Below are positions 26,129 to 34,812 of a stretch of DNA of 64,000 nucleotides, in pieces. The notes below the pieces were generated by a model. That model did no database searches, was not told the DNA's origin, and worked only from the letters and a program-made list of their open reading frames with translations. The stretch's first letter is position 1. Each line of letters opens with the position of its first letter. Location: positions 434,001 to 498,000 of the forward strand of contig NZ_CP012070.1 in assembly GCF_001189535.1 (NCBI RefSeq). The letters are read 5' to 3'. A program made the translations under genes and the position numbers. Origin of the DNA: Arsenicicoccus sp. oral taxon 190. GTDB taxonomy: Bacteria > Actinomycetota > Actinomycetes > Actinomycetales > Dermatophilaceae.

Positions 26129-27967
26129 TCAGGCGCGCTGGTAGAGCGCGTCCACGTCGTCGGCGAAGTCCCGGATGACGACGTTGCGCTTGAGCTTCAT
26201 CGTCGGGGTGAGGTGGCCGGAGCCCTCGGTGAGGTCGGCCGGGAGCAGCCGGAACCGCACGATGCGCTCCGCGCTGGAGACCGTCGCGTTGGCGGCGTCG
26301 ACGGCCTTCTGCAGCTCGGCGCGCAGCGCGGGGTCGTCGACCAGCTCGGCGACGGGCACGGCGGGGCGCCCCTGGTCCCGCAGCCAGTCGGCCACGGCCT
26401 CCTCGTCCACGGTGATGAGCGCGCCGATGGCCGGGCGGCCGTCCCCGACCACCACGGCCTGGGACACCAGCGGGTTGGCCCGTATGACGTCCTCCAGCGG
26501 CCCCGGGGAGACGTTCTTGCCGGAGTCGGTGACGATGATCTCCTTGACCCGGCCGGTGATGTAGACGTAGCCGTCCTCGTCGATGCGCGCCAGGTCGCCG
26601 GTGCGGAACCACCCGTCGGCGTCGAGCACGGCAGCCGTGGCGGCGTCGTCATGCCAGTAGCCGCGGAAGACGTGCCGGCCGCGGACCAGCAGCTCTCCGT
26701 GAGGGTCGACCCGGGCCTCGTAGCTCGGCAGCGGCCGGCCCACGGAGCCGATCCGCAGCTCGTCGCGAGTGTTGACCGTGGCCGCGCCGGTGGTCTCGGT
26801 GAGGCCGTAGCCCTCGAGGACGGTGATGCCGATGCCGCGGAAGAAGTGCCCGAGGCGCTCCCCCAGCGGGGCGCCCCCGCTCACGACGAAACCGACACGG
26901 CCTCCGAAGACCTCGCGGATCTTGCCGTAGACGAGCCGGTCGAACAGCGCGTGCTGGGCGGCCAGCAACGGCCCGACCCGACCGGACTGCTTGGCCCGGC
27001 TCCAGCGGATCGCGGTGGCCGCGGCCAGGTCGAAGACGCGACCCTTGCCGTCCTTGGCCGCCTTGCGCCGCGCCCCGTCCTGGATGCGCTCGAAGATGCG
27101 GGGGACGGCAACGGTGAAGGTCGGCTGCAGCGAGGCGAGGTCCACGGTGACACGGCCGGGGTCGCTGTGGCCGACGGTCGTGGCCGACATGACGAAGGCC
27201 ACCTCCATCAGACGCCCGAGGACGTGGGCCAGCGGCAGGAAGAACAGGCAGGAGGCGTCCGGGTCGTCGAAGAGCTCCGGCAGTCGCTCGATCGCCAGCT
27301 CCGCCTCGCGCAGCAGGTTGTCGTGGGTGAGCATGCAGCCCTTGGGCCGCCCCGTGGTGCCCGAGGTGTAGATGAGGGTGGCGACGTCGTCACGGCTCAT
27401 GGCGGCGCGGCGCCGGGCCAGCTCGTCGTCCCCGTCGGCCTCGCCCTCGCCCCGCGCGCGCAACGCGTCCAGGCTCTCCGCGCCGTCGGCCGGGTCGATG
27501 CTCCAGCGGTGCGTGAGCGCCGGCAGCCCGTCAGCGATCTCCTCGACGAGGGACACCCCGCTCCGCCCCTCCACGACCACGCCGACCGCGCCGGAGTCCT
27601 CGAGGATCCAGGCCAGCTGCGACGCGGAGGAGGAGTCGTAGACCGCGACCGGCACCGCGCCGGCGGTCCACAGCGCCAGGTCGACCAGCGACCACTCGTA
27701 GCGGGTCTTGCTCATCAGCGCGACTCGGTCCCCGGGCTGGATCCCGGCGGCCACGAATCCCTTGGCCAGCTCGGCGATCTCGGCGGCGAGCCGGGTCGCC
27801 GTCACGGGCACCCACTGCGAGCCCTGACGGCGGCGGGCCATCACGGCGTCCGGGGTGCGCCTGGCCACCTCGGGCGCCAGGGCGGCCAGGTTGGGGGCGG
27901 GCTCGGTCTGCCACCAGCGCCGGGACGAGGGGGTGGCGGGCGTGCGGGACGGTGCGGGGGAGGTCAC
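26129..27967 (-). CDS. Long-chain acyl-CoA synthetase (AMP-forming)
   Basis: The 612-aa adenylate-forming ligase has the AMP motif TLIYTSGTTGRPKGCMLTH, the SGGAPLGERLG region, YGLTETTGAATVN, and the C-terminal YVYITGRVKEIIVTDSGKNV with the hinge Asp-Arg-like segment. It activates fatty acids for degradation or lipid synthesis at the membrane face. The GTG at 27967 is chosen because it overlaps the stop of the upstream PEP-synthase-like gene (GTGA). Confidence 0.93.
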   Translation of the reverse strand: MTSPAPSRTPATPSSRRWWQTEPAPNLAALAPEVARRTPDAVMARRRQGSQWVPVTATRLAAEIAELAKGFVAAGIQPGDRVALMSKTRYEWSLVDLALWTAGAVPVAVYDSSSASQLAWILEDSGAVGVVVEGRSGVSLVEEIADGLPALTHRWSIDPADGAESLDALRARGEGEADGDDELARRRAAMSRDDVATLIYTSGTTGRPKGCMLTHDNLLREAELAIERLPELFDDPDASCLFFLPLAHVLGRLMEVAFVMSATTVGHSDPGRVTVDLASLQPTFTVAVPRIFERIQDGARRKAAKDGKGRVFDLAAATAIRWSRAKQSGRVGPLLAAQHALFDRLVYGKIREVFGGRVGFVVSGGAPLGERLGHFFRGIGITVLEGYGLTETTGAATVNTRDELRIGSVGRPLPSYEARVDPHGELLVRGRHVFRGYWHDDAATAAVLDADGWFRTGDLARIDEDGYVYITGRVKEIIVTDSGKNVSPGPLEDVIRANPLVSQAVVVGDGRPAIGALITVDEEAVADWLRDQGRPAVPVAELVDDPALRAELQKAVDAANATVSSAERIVRFRLLPADLTEGSGHLTPTMKLKRNVVIRDFADDVDALYQRA

Positions 27968-28832
27968 GGCGCCCACCGTACCGGCTCATCCGCGCCGGGG
28001 CAGGGCTGCGGAAGCGTCGTGATCGGTCGGGCCTGCAGGCACCAGACCTCGCGGCGACCGGCGACGGTGCCGAGCGCCCACTCGACGTCGGCCGGGCGCC
28101 CGAGCAGAGCCTCGGCCCGCAGCGCCGTGCGCGCCACCTCCAGCGCCGCCTCCGGCGACAGGACCTCGTATGCCGCTCCCCGGCGTACCACCCCAGCACC
28201 GGCATCGGAGCGGGTGACCTGCACCGCGGCCGGCACGACCATCCCCGCCGAGACCGCGTCACCGAGACCCGCGGCGGCCTCGACGAGCACGTCGTCGGGC
28301 GAGCCGGTGACCGGGTGGGCGGTGAAGGCCACCCCGGCGCACTCGGCGTCGACGAGCAGCTGGACCAGCACCGGGCAGGGCCCGCCAGCGCCGCCGGCCC
28401 CGCCAGGCCCGCCGGCCACACCAGGGCCGCCGGCCCCGCCAGAGCCCTCCGTCAGGTCGTACCCAGCCAGCGCCCCCTCGGCGCTGCGCCGCACCGCGAC
28501 CACGGCCGCCAGCACGTCGTCCGCGCCCGTGACCGGCAGCAGCGTGGGCAGCAGACCGGCGGCGCTGCGCAGCAGGCCGTCCTCCGCCGGTGAGGACGCC
28601 CGCACCGCCACAGCCGTGTCGTCGGGGAGAGCGGCGACCAGGTCGGCATACGCCTGGCGCACCGACGCGGCGCCGTCCTGGGACGTGGGGTCGAGTCCCG
28701 CCGGGACCACGACACCGGCCGGCACCGGCAGCCCGGCGGCGAGGGCCTGCGCCAGCACGGCCGCCTTGGCGCGCCGGCCACCGCCGGGTCTCGCGCCCCG
28801 GGATCGGTGAGCGGCAGCGTGGGTTCACCCAT
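27964..28832 (-). pseudogene. PEP synthase/PPDK-type ATP-grasp domain, frameshifted near its start
   Basis: From AKAAVLAQALAAGLPVPAG onward this follows the nucleotide-binding domain of PEP-utilising enzymes (AVRASSPAEDG, AGVAFTAHPVTG, DDVLVEAAAGLGDAVSAG, EWALG, LQARPITTL). The likely ATG at 28832 (MGEPTLPLTDPGARDPAVAG) is in another frame; one missing base near 28780 would restore it. A Gly/Pro/Ala-rich insertion (residues about 107-127) interrupts the domain. The start overlaps the stop of the swivelling-domain remnant upstream. Confidence 0.65.
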
Positions 28833-29507
28833 GCAGGAGCCCTCCGTCCAGGATCCGCACCAGGCCGGAGTCGCCGTCCACCTCGAGCAGGTCGCCGTCC
28901 CGGACGCGGCGCGTGGCACCGACGGCGGCGCAGACGCACGGCAGGCCGTACTCCCGGCTGATGATGGCGGCGTGGGTGAGCATGCCTCCGCCCTCGCACA
29001 CCGCCGCCGCCACCCGTGCGAAGGCCGGCGTCCAGCTCGGCGCGGTGGCCTCGCACACCAGGATCTCGCCGTGGCGGACCCGGTCGATGTCGTCGGCGTG
29101 CCGGCACACGCGGGCGCGGCCGCGGGCCCGACCCGGCGAGACGCCCCTGCCCTGCAGGGTCCCTTCGAACGCGTCCGCGGCCCCCGCCCCCGTACCCGGC
29201 AGCCCGAGGACCTGACGCAGCACCACGTCGTCCCCGCCGCCGCCCTGCCCCCACGACGGCGGCAGCTCGCTGCGCCGTCGCCGCCAGTCCGCGACGTAGG
29301 ACCGACGGGCCGCCACGAGCTCACGCAGCCCTGCGGCCGGCCCCACCTCCCCCGCGACCACGGCGACGAGCTCCTCGTGCAGCAGGTAGAACGCGTCGTC
29401 CGGCCGGTCCAGGCCCACCAGCGTCCCCAGGTGCATCCCGAGACGACGCACCGGCAGGTGGGCGCGCAGGTCGATGACCGCGTTGTGCTGCTCGTTCCAC
29501 CAAGGGG
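28825..29507 (-). pseudogene. C-terminal part of a PEP-utilising enzyme (swivelling phosphohistidine domain), no start
   Basis: The frame shows a helical linker (RRLGMHLGTLVGLDRPDDAF), then the mobile domain with ILVCEATAPSWTPAFARV and GGGMLTHAAIISREYGLP (the His in LTHAA is the expected phospho-acceptor). The N-terminal ~350 residues of the family are missing. At about 29507 the sequence switches in another frame into a phenol-hydroxylase-like gene, so no start codon of its own remains. Confidence 0.65.
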
Positions 29508-30839
29508 CGGGTAGGCCTCGCACAACCACTGCTGGTGCGACTCGCTCGGGATGCCCGTGGTGAAGTTGGCGGCGAACGAGAAGTTGTAGAACACCCAGTA
29601 GACGAGGTGCGAGAGGTGGTCCTTCTCGTCGATCGCCTGCTGCACGTGCCGCGGCGGCCGTATGCCGTAGTAGGCGAGGTCGGCGAAGAGGCCGTCCATC
29701 ATCTGCTTCTCGAAGTAGAGCTCGAAGGCCTCCTTCCAGCTCATCACCGGCCGCGGCAGCATGTAGTCGAGCATCTGGGCGACGATCGCGGCGACGCGGT
29801 CGCCCCGCCAGAACCACTTGTCGACCCACTCCTGCACGATCGGCACGTTGGCCTCGTCCTGCTCGAGCAGGAACTTGATGGCCTCCAGGCCGAGGGTCAT
29901 GTGCCGGGACTCGTCCGACTGCGCCGAGAAGCCGAAGGTCATCGTCGACAGGTCGCCGTTGAAGGACGCCGCCGACATGAACGGCACGAAGAGCAGGTTG
30001 GTCAGCAGGAACTCGAAGGAGAACCCGATCGCGATCAGGAACTCGAAGGGGCCGGCCGACAGGGCGTCGTCGAAGAAGGACTTGGGGACGGACAGGTACC
30101 AGACGCGGTCGTGCTGCTGGGCGAAGTTGTGGAAGCCCGAGTAGTACTTGTTGTAGTTGGACAGCGTGTGGATCTCGGTCTGGCAGTGGCGCATCTCGTC
30201 GACCGACTGGCACAGCGCGGCGAAGCGGGGTCCCGGCCCGTTGAAGTGCCGCGACAGGTAGGCCAAGTGGCGGTGCGCCTGGTACTCCAGCGGGGTCACG
30301 CCGGCGAGGAAGACCTTCATGGCGTTGAGGTAGCTGGCGTCGGACAGGGTCAGGTGCCCCTGCCCCTGGGCGAAGCCGTCGAGGACCGAGTAGAGCCGCT
30401 TGTCCTTCTCCGCCTGGTACTTGTAGTAGGCGTCGACGGTCAGGCGGAAGGGGTCCTCCCACTTGCTCCAGTCGTGGATCGTGATGCCCTCGTAGGTGGT
30501 GTGGGGGTAGAGCTTGTCGTGGTCGACATAGCTCGGCTCCCAGTCGAGGTCGCGGGTGAGGGCGCTGTAGCGCGCCTTCATCGACAGCTTCTTCGCCTTG
30601 GCGAGCTCCTCTCCCCCGACCTCGTCGTCGAGGGTGAGGTGGTCGTCGGCGTCCCCCAGGACGGCGTTGGCCTCGCAGACGAGCTGCTCGGCGAGCGAGC
30701 GGATCGCGATCTGGCGGTCGGTCCCCTCGTTGACGGCGGTCGCCGTGACGGGCCGGGTGGGGACGACGGGCAGGTCCACGTGCTCGTCGTCGGTGTCAGC
30801 CCCCACCAGCTCGGCGACCCGGAGCATGAACGGTGTCAT
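29508..30839 (-). pseudogene. Phenol hydroxylase / DmpN-like diiron oxygenase alpha subunit, 3' truncated
   Basis: About 444 residues follow the bacterial multicomponent monooxygenase alpha subunit (DmpN branch, usually ~510 aa): MKARYSALTRDLDWEPSY, WEDPFRLTVDAYYKYQAEKD, diiron-type ligands in TPLEYQAHR and SVDEMRHCQTE and in SAQSDESRHMTLG, and VWYLSVPKSFFDDALSAGPF. Homology stops at WLCEAYPP, where another gene follows out of frame. No reductase, coupling or small subunit is present, so activity is unlikely. The ATG at 30839 is preferred over an upstream TTG. Confidence 0.75.
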
Positions 30840-30874
30840 GCCGACACCCAACCCTGCCGCCCGAGCATGCCGAA

Positions 30875-30901
30875 GGGGCGTTCCCCAGGCAGGAACGCCC
30901 C
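30875..30901 (-). terminator. Hairpin after gdhA
   Basis: GGGGCGTTCC and GGAACGCCCC form a perfect 10-bp stem with a 7-nt loop between gdhA and the truncated oxygenase gene. Confidence 0.75.
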
Positions 30902-30939
30902 GTCTGGCAGGGGGTCGGTCGGACGACCTCCCGGTGCGG

Positions 30940-32292
30940 TCAGATGACGCCGAGGGACAGCATCGCGTCGGCCACCTTCACGAAGCCCGCGATGTTGGCG
31001 CCCTTCACGAAGTCCCCTGGCACGCCATACTCCTCGGCGGTCATGGCGCAGCTGCCGAAGACGCCGGACATGATCTCGCGCAGCCGCTCCTCGGTGTGCT
31101 CGAAGGTCCACGAGTCGCGGGAGGCGTTCTGCTGCATCTCGAGCGCCGACACCGCGACGCCGCCGCAGTTGGACGCCTTCCCCGGCGCGAAGAGCACCCC
31201 CGCCTGCTGCAGCGCGTCGGTCGCGTCGGGGGTGGTGGGCATGTTGGCGCCCTCCGCGACGATCCGGCAGCCGCCCTTGATCAGCGATCGGGCGCCGTCG
31301 AGGGACAGCTCGTTCTGCGTCGCGCAGGGCAGCGCCACGTCGCAGGGCACGTCCCAGATGGAGCCGTCGGTGATGTGGCGGGCGGTGGAGCGGTTCTCGG
31401 CATACGCGCTGATCCGCTCGCGACGCTCCTCCTTGAGCACCCGCATCTCCTCGACGTCGATGCCGCCCTCGTCCACGACGTAGCCGCCGGAGTCGCTCAT
31501 CGCGACGACGGTCCCGCCGAGCTGCTCGACCTTCTGCGCCGCGTAGACCGCGACGTTGCCCGACCCGGACACGACCACGCGCAGCCCCTCGAAGGTCCGC
31601 TTGCGCATCGCCAGCATCTCCTCGGCGAAGAAGACGGTGCCGTATCCCGTCGCCTCGGTGCGGGTCTGCGCGCCGCCCCAGGTGATGCCCTTGCCGGTGA
31701 GGACGCCGGCCTCGTAGCGGTTGGTGATGCGCTTGTACTGCCCGAAGAGGTAACCGATCTCGCGGCCGCCGACGCCGATGTCGCCGGCGGGGACGTCGGT
31801 GTACTCCCCGATGTGGCGGTAGAGCTCGGTCATGAAGGACTGGCAGAACCGCATCACCTCGCCGTCCGACTTGCCCTTGGGGTCGAAGTCGGAGCCACCC
31901 TTGCCGCCGCCGATGGGCAGGCCGGTGAGGGAGTTCTTGAAGACCTGCTCGAAGCCGAGGAACTTCACGATGCCGAGGTAGACGCTGGGGTGGAAGCGCA
32001 GGCCACCCTTGTACGGCCCCAGCGCGGAGTTGAACTCGACCCGGAAGCCGCGGTTGACGCGCACCCGCCCCTCGTCGTCGACCCACGGCACGCGGAAGAT
32101 GATCTGCCGCTCGGGCTCGGCGAGCCGCTCCAGGATGCTGGCGTCCACGTAGTCGGGTCGGCGCTCGAGCACCGGCCCCAGGCTGTCCAGCACCTCGTCG
32201 ACGACCTGGTGGAACTCCGCCTCCCCCGGGTTGCGGCGCAGGATCGTCGCGCGGACCTTGTCGAGGCGGGGGTGCAGCGCTGCGGCGTTCAT
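30940..32292 (-). CDS. gdhA: NADP-type glutamate dehydrogenase
   Basis: The 450-aa enzyme makes glutamate from 2-oxoglutarate and ammonia. Family motifs are complete: GPYKGGLRFHPSV and LPIGGGKGGSDFDPKGKS (substrate lysines), VPAGDIGVGGREIGYLFG, the nucleotide loop VVVSGSGNVAVYAAQK, and the C-terminal ASNCGGVAVSALEMQQNA. Length is that of the hexameric small GDH class. The ATG has GGAGGA upstream, and TAGGCT on the minus strand near 32325 is a probable -10 box. Confidence 0.96.
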   Translation of the reverse strand: MNAAALHPRLDKVRATILRRNPGEAEFHQVVDEVLDSLGPVLERRPDYVDASILERLAEPERQIIFRVPWVDDEGRVRVNRGFRVEFNSALGPYKGGLRFHPSVYLGIVKFLGFEQVFKNSLTGLPIGGGKGGSDFDPKGKSDGEVMRFCQSFMTELYRHIGEYTDVPAGDIGVGGREIGYLFGQYKRITNRYEAGVLTGKGITWGGAQTRTEATGYGTVFFAEEMLAMRKRTFEGLRVVVSGSGNVAVYAAQKVEQLGGTVVAMSDSGGYVVDEGGIDVEEMRVLKEERRERISAYAENRSTARHITDGSIWDVPCDVALPCATQNELSLDGARSLIKGGCRIVAEGANMPTTPDATDALQQAGVLFAPGKASNCGGVAVSALEMQQNASRDSWTFEHTEERLREIMSGVFGSCAMTAEEYGVPGDFVKGANIAGFVKVADAMLSLGVI

Positions 32293-32466
32293 CGGTCCTC
32301 CAGATCGGCTCGGTCACCGCAAGCCTATGGGATCCGCCGTATGCCGATCCGCCCCCCACCGGCCATCCGCTGCTCGTCCCGGCGTCACCCCGGCCCCGTA
32401 GCGTCGCCCGCGCCACAGTTCCACGGGACGCGAGCACGTCGCTCGCCGGACAACGCAGGAGAACTC

Positions 32467-33564
32467 GTGAACCTCACCCGCATCGCCGCGGCCACGCTCG
32501 CCACGAGCGCCGTCGTCGCCTGCCTGACCACCCCTGTCGCCGATGCCGCCGGTGCCGCCAGTGCCGCCACTGCTGCCGGTGACGGCTCGCGGCCGAAGCC
32601 GGTCCGGGCCTTCGACCTCCAGGCCCACCGCGGCGGGATCGGCCTGACCACCGAGGAGTCGCCCGAGGGCTTTGCCAAGGCCCTGGAGCTCGGTGTCACC
32701 ACCCTCGAGCTCGACACCCAGGTGACAAAGGACCTCAAGGTCGTCGTCACCCACGACCGGCAGGTGGCTGCCGGCAAGTGCGCCGACACCGCGCCCGTCG
32801 TGGCGGGGGACCCGATGTACCCGTACGTCGGGAAGTACATCAAGGACCTGACGCTCGCCCAGATCAAGTCGATGAACTGCGGCTACCAGCAGCTGCCCGG
32901 CTTCCCGCGGCAGGAGGTGATCTGGGGCAACAAGATGGCGGAGCTGCGCGACGTCTTCGCGGTCGTGCGGGCGCACAGGGCCAAGAAGGTCATGATGAAC
33001 ATCGAGACCAAGGTCGAGGCCGGCGCCCCGGAGCAGACCATGGAGCGCAACCTGTTCGTGCGGACGGTCTACGGCGAGATCGCGCGGTCCGGGCTGAAGA
33101 AGCAGGTGACGATCCAGAGCTTCGACTGGGGGGCGCTGAAGGTCATGCACCGCCTGGACCGCTCGATCCCCTTGGTGGCCCTGACCAACTACGACTTCCT
33201 GCAGGTCGGCAAGCCGGGCGCCTCGCCCTGGCTCGGGGGGATCGACGCCGACGACTTCGGGGGCGACTTCGTGGCAGCGGCCGCGTCCATCGAGGGCGTG
33301 ACGACCCTGTCCCCCAACTACGGCTTCCCCCAGAACGGCAAGGTGGGCGAGCCCGGTTTCCGGCTGTATGCCGATGCCGCCATGACCACGGCCGCCCACC
33401 GGCGCGGCCTGAAGGTCGTCCCCTGGACCGTCGACGACCCCGCCACGATGCAGGCCCTCATCGACAACGGGGTCGACGGGTTCATCACGAACTACCCGGA
33501 CCTGGGTCGCCGCGTGATGTCCCTCAACGGGCTGCGGCTGCCCAAGGCCTACCCCTCTCGCTGA
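32467..33564 (+). CDS. Secreted glycerophosphodiester phosphodiesterase
   Basis: The 365-aa protein has a Sec-type signal peptide (TRIAAATLATSAVVACLTTP, cleavage likely after ADA) and a GDPD TIM barrel with QAHRGGIGLTTEESPEGFAKA, LELDTQVTKDLKVVVTHD, MNIETKVE and VVPWTVDDPATMQALIDNGVDGFITNYP. It would release glycerol-3-phosphate from phosphodiesters outside the cell. The GTG start is preceded by AGGAG; longer open frames upstream are antisense to gdhA. Confidence 0.93.
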   Translation: MNLTRIAAATLATSAVVACLTTPVADAAGAASAATAAGDGSRPKPVRAFDLQAHRGGIGLTTEESPEGFAKALELGVTTLELDTQVTKDLKVVVTHDRQVAAGKCADTAPVVAGDPMYPYVGKYIKDLTLAQIKSMNCGYQQLPGFPRQEVIWGNKMAELRDVFAVVRAHRAKKVMMNIETKVEAGAPEQTMERNLFVRTVYGEIARSGLKKQVTIQSFDWGALKVMHRLDRSIPLVALTNYDFLQVGKPGASPWLGGIDADDFGGDFVAAAASIEGVTTLSPNYGFPQNGKVGEPGFRLYADAAMTTAAHRRGLKVVPWTVDDPATMQALIDNGVDGFITNYPDLGRRVMSLNGLRLPKAYPSR

Positions 33565-33595
33565 GGCAGGGCGGGTCACCACCGTCGGGGGTGCA

Positions 33596-33642
33596 GATCG
33601 GGGAACGCCGGGTGCCTGTGCGGCGCACGGGGTTCCCCGATC
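33596..33642. repeat. 47-bp hairpin element, left copy
   Basis: The element begins GATCGGGGAAC and ends GTTCCCCGATC, an 11-bp perfect inverted repeat with 25 bp between the arms. An element of the same length and arms lies at 34692-34738, on the other side of the AbiEi-like gene. It may also serve as terminator for the GDPD gene. Confidence 0.85.
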
Positions 33643-33670
33643 ACGCTCCAGCCCCGGAAGGGCGGTGGAG

Positions 33671-33679
33671 TTGTCCACA
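33671..33679. promoter_or_regulatory. DnaA-box-like nonamer upstream of the AbiEi-like gene
   Basis: TTGTCCACA equals the preferred DnaA box of high-GC actinobacteria. A partial copy (CCTCCACA) follows at 33713. It lies about 95 bp before the AbiEi-like start. Whether DnaA binds there is unknown. Confidence 0.4.
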
Positions 33680-33771
33680 ACCCGGGCGCGTCTCGGCGGG
33701 AAGCCGCGTCGTCCTCCACAGGTGCCGCGCGAGGCCCGACGCCCGACGGTGGACGGTGGCACGTTCGGGTC

Positions 33772-34644
33772 ATGCGCCCCACCCCACCGGAGGTCCTGCA
33801 GCTGGCACGACGGCAGGACGGCATCGTCAGCCGGCGGCAGCTGCGAGCCCTCGGCCACTCCTACGCCTGGATCGCCGGCCACGCCCGGGCGTGGCTGCGC
33901 GTCCTGCCGGGCGTGTACTGCGTCGACCTGCACGCCGTCGCCGACCGGAGGCGGCTGAGCTGGCGAGCCCGACTGTGGGCGGGCCTGTGCTTCGCCGGAG
34001 ACGGGGCGGTGGCTGGTGGCCTGGCCGCGGCATACCTGCATGGGCTCGTGGACCAGCCACCGGTGACCATCGAGCTGGCGATCCCGCACGGAACCCGGCG
34101 CCGGGTGCGTCAGGAGGGTTATGTCTTCGCGCCGCGAGCCGCGATGTCGCCCGTGCTCGACAGCTGCCAGCGGGGACTCACCACCCCGAGCCGGATCCGG
34201 TCGCGGCTGCGTGACCGTTCCCGCCACCGCTGGCGGGGGCTGCTCGAGGCACTGCTCGCGGACGTCGAGGACGGCAGCACCACCCAGCTCGAGCTGGCCT
34301 ACGTGCGCGCCGTCGAGCGCCCACATGGCCTGCCTACTGCGAGGAGGCAGGTGCGTCAGCTGGCGACGGGGGCCATCAGCGACAACGACTACGGCGACTT
34401 CGACACCATCGTCGAGCTGGACGGCCGGCGGGGCCACGTCGAGGACGGCGCCTTCCGCGACATGGACCGCGACAACCTGCACACGGTCCGGGGCAAGGCG
34501 ACGCTGCGGTTCGGGTGGGGGCAGGTGGCCGAGCAGCCCTGCCGGGTGGCGCAGCAGGTCGGCGCGCTGCTGCGGCAGCGCGGCTGGAACGGCACGCCGA
34601 CGACGTGTCGATGGTGCCGCGTCCGGACGGATCGGTGCGCCTGA
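33772..34644 (+). CDS. AbiEi-like antitoxin-domain protein with nuclease-like C-terminus
   Basis: The 290-aa protein starts with the winged-helix domain common to type IV AbiEi antitoxins (RRQDGIVSRRQLRALGHS, WLRVLPGVYCV, ARLWAGLCFAGDGAV). It ends in a DUF559/Vsr-like segment (FDTIVELDGRRGHVEDGAF, then RDMDRDN and a C-terminal helix) resembling a restriction-endonuclease fold. No AbiEii toxin gene is adjacent. Such solitary proteins are frequent in actinobacteria and uncharacterised. The gene is bracketed by two identical-length hairpin elements. Confidence 0.75.
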   Translation: MRPTPPEVLQLARRQDGIVSRRQLRALGHSYAWIAGHARAWLRVLPGVYCVDLHAVADRRRLSWRARLWAGLCFAGDGAVAGGLAAAYLHGLVDQPPVTIELAIPHGTRRRVRQEGYVFAPRAAMSPVLDSCQRGLTTPSRIRSRLRDRSRHRWRGLLEALLADVEDGSTTQLELAYVRAVERPHGLPTARRQVRQLATGAISDNDYGDFDTIVELDGRRGHVEDGAFRDMDRDNLHTVRGKATLRFGWGQVAEQPCRVAQQVGALLRQRGWNGTPTTCRWCRVRTDRCA

Positions 34645-34691
34645 GCAGGACGACGCCCGCTGGAGCACGTCCGGTGGCGGCGTCGCGGCCA

Positions 34692-34738
34692 CATCGGGGA
34701 ACCTGGCGCGCCCATGGAGCACCCCACGTTCCCCGATC
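34692..34738. repeat. 47-bp hairpin element, right copy
   Basis: It begins CATCGGGGAAC and ends GTTCCCCGATC. The arms match the left copy at 33596-33642 while the 25-bp centre differs. Together the two copies frame the AbiEi-like gene. Confidence 0.85.
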
Positions 34739-34812
34739 CGCTCAGCACGGCGACCGAGCACGGCGGCCGACACGGGCCGCCAGCCGGTAGTCGAACTACC
34801 CCGCGAGGGGTC

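Noticed and set aside
28452..30851. A continuous 799-codon frame read as one fusion protein
   Set aside because: Only the first ~444 codons show homology; the rest is an out-of-frame reading of the PEP-utilising gene.
33671..33679. Considered as part of a replication origin
   Set aside because: Only one full DnaA-type box, no AT-rich unwinding region and no dnaA, dnaN or gyrase genes nearby.
33596..34738. Considered as a transposon with terminal inverted repeats
   Set aside because: Each copy is a self-complementary hairpin rather than a single-sided end, there is no transposase, and no target duplication could be seen.
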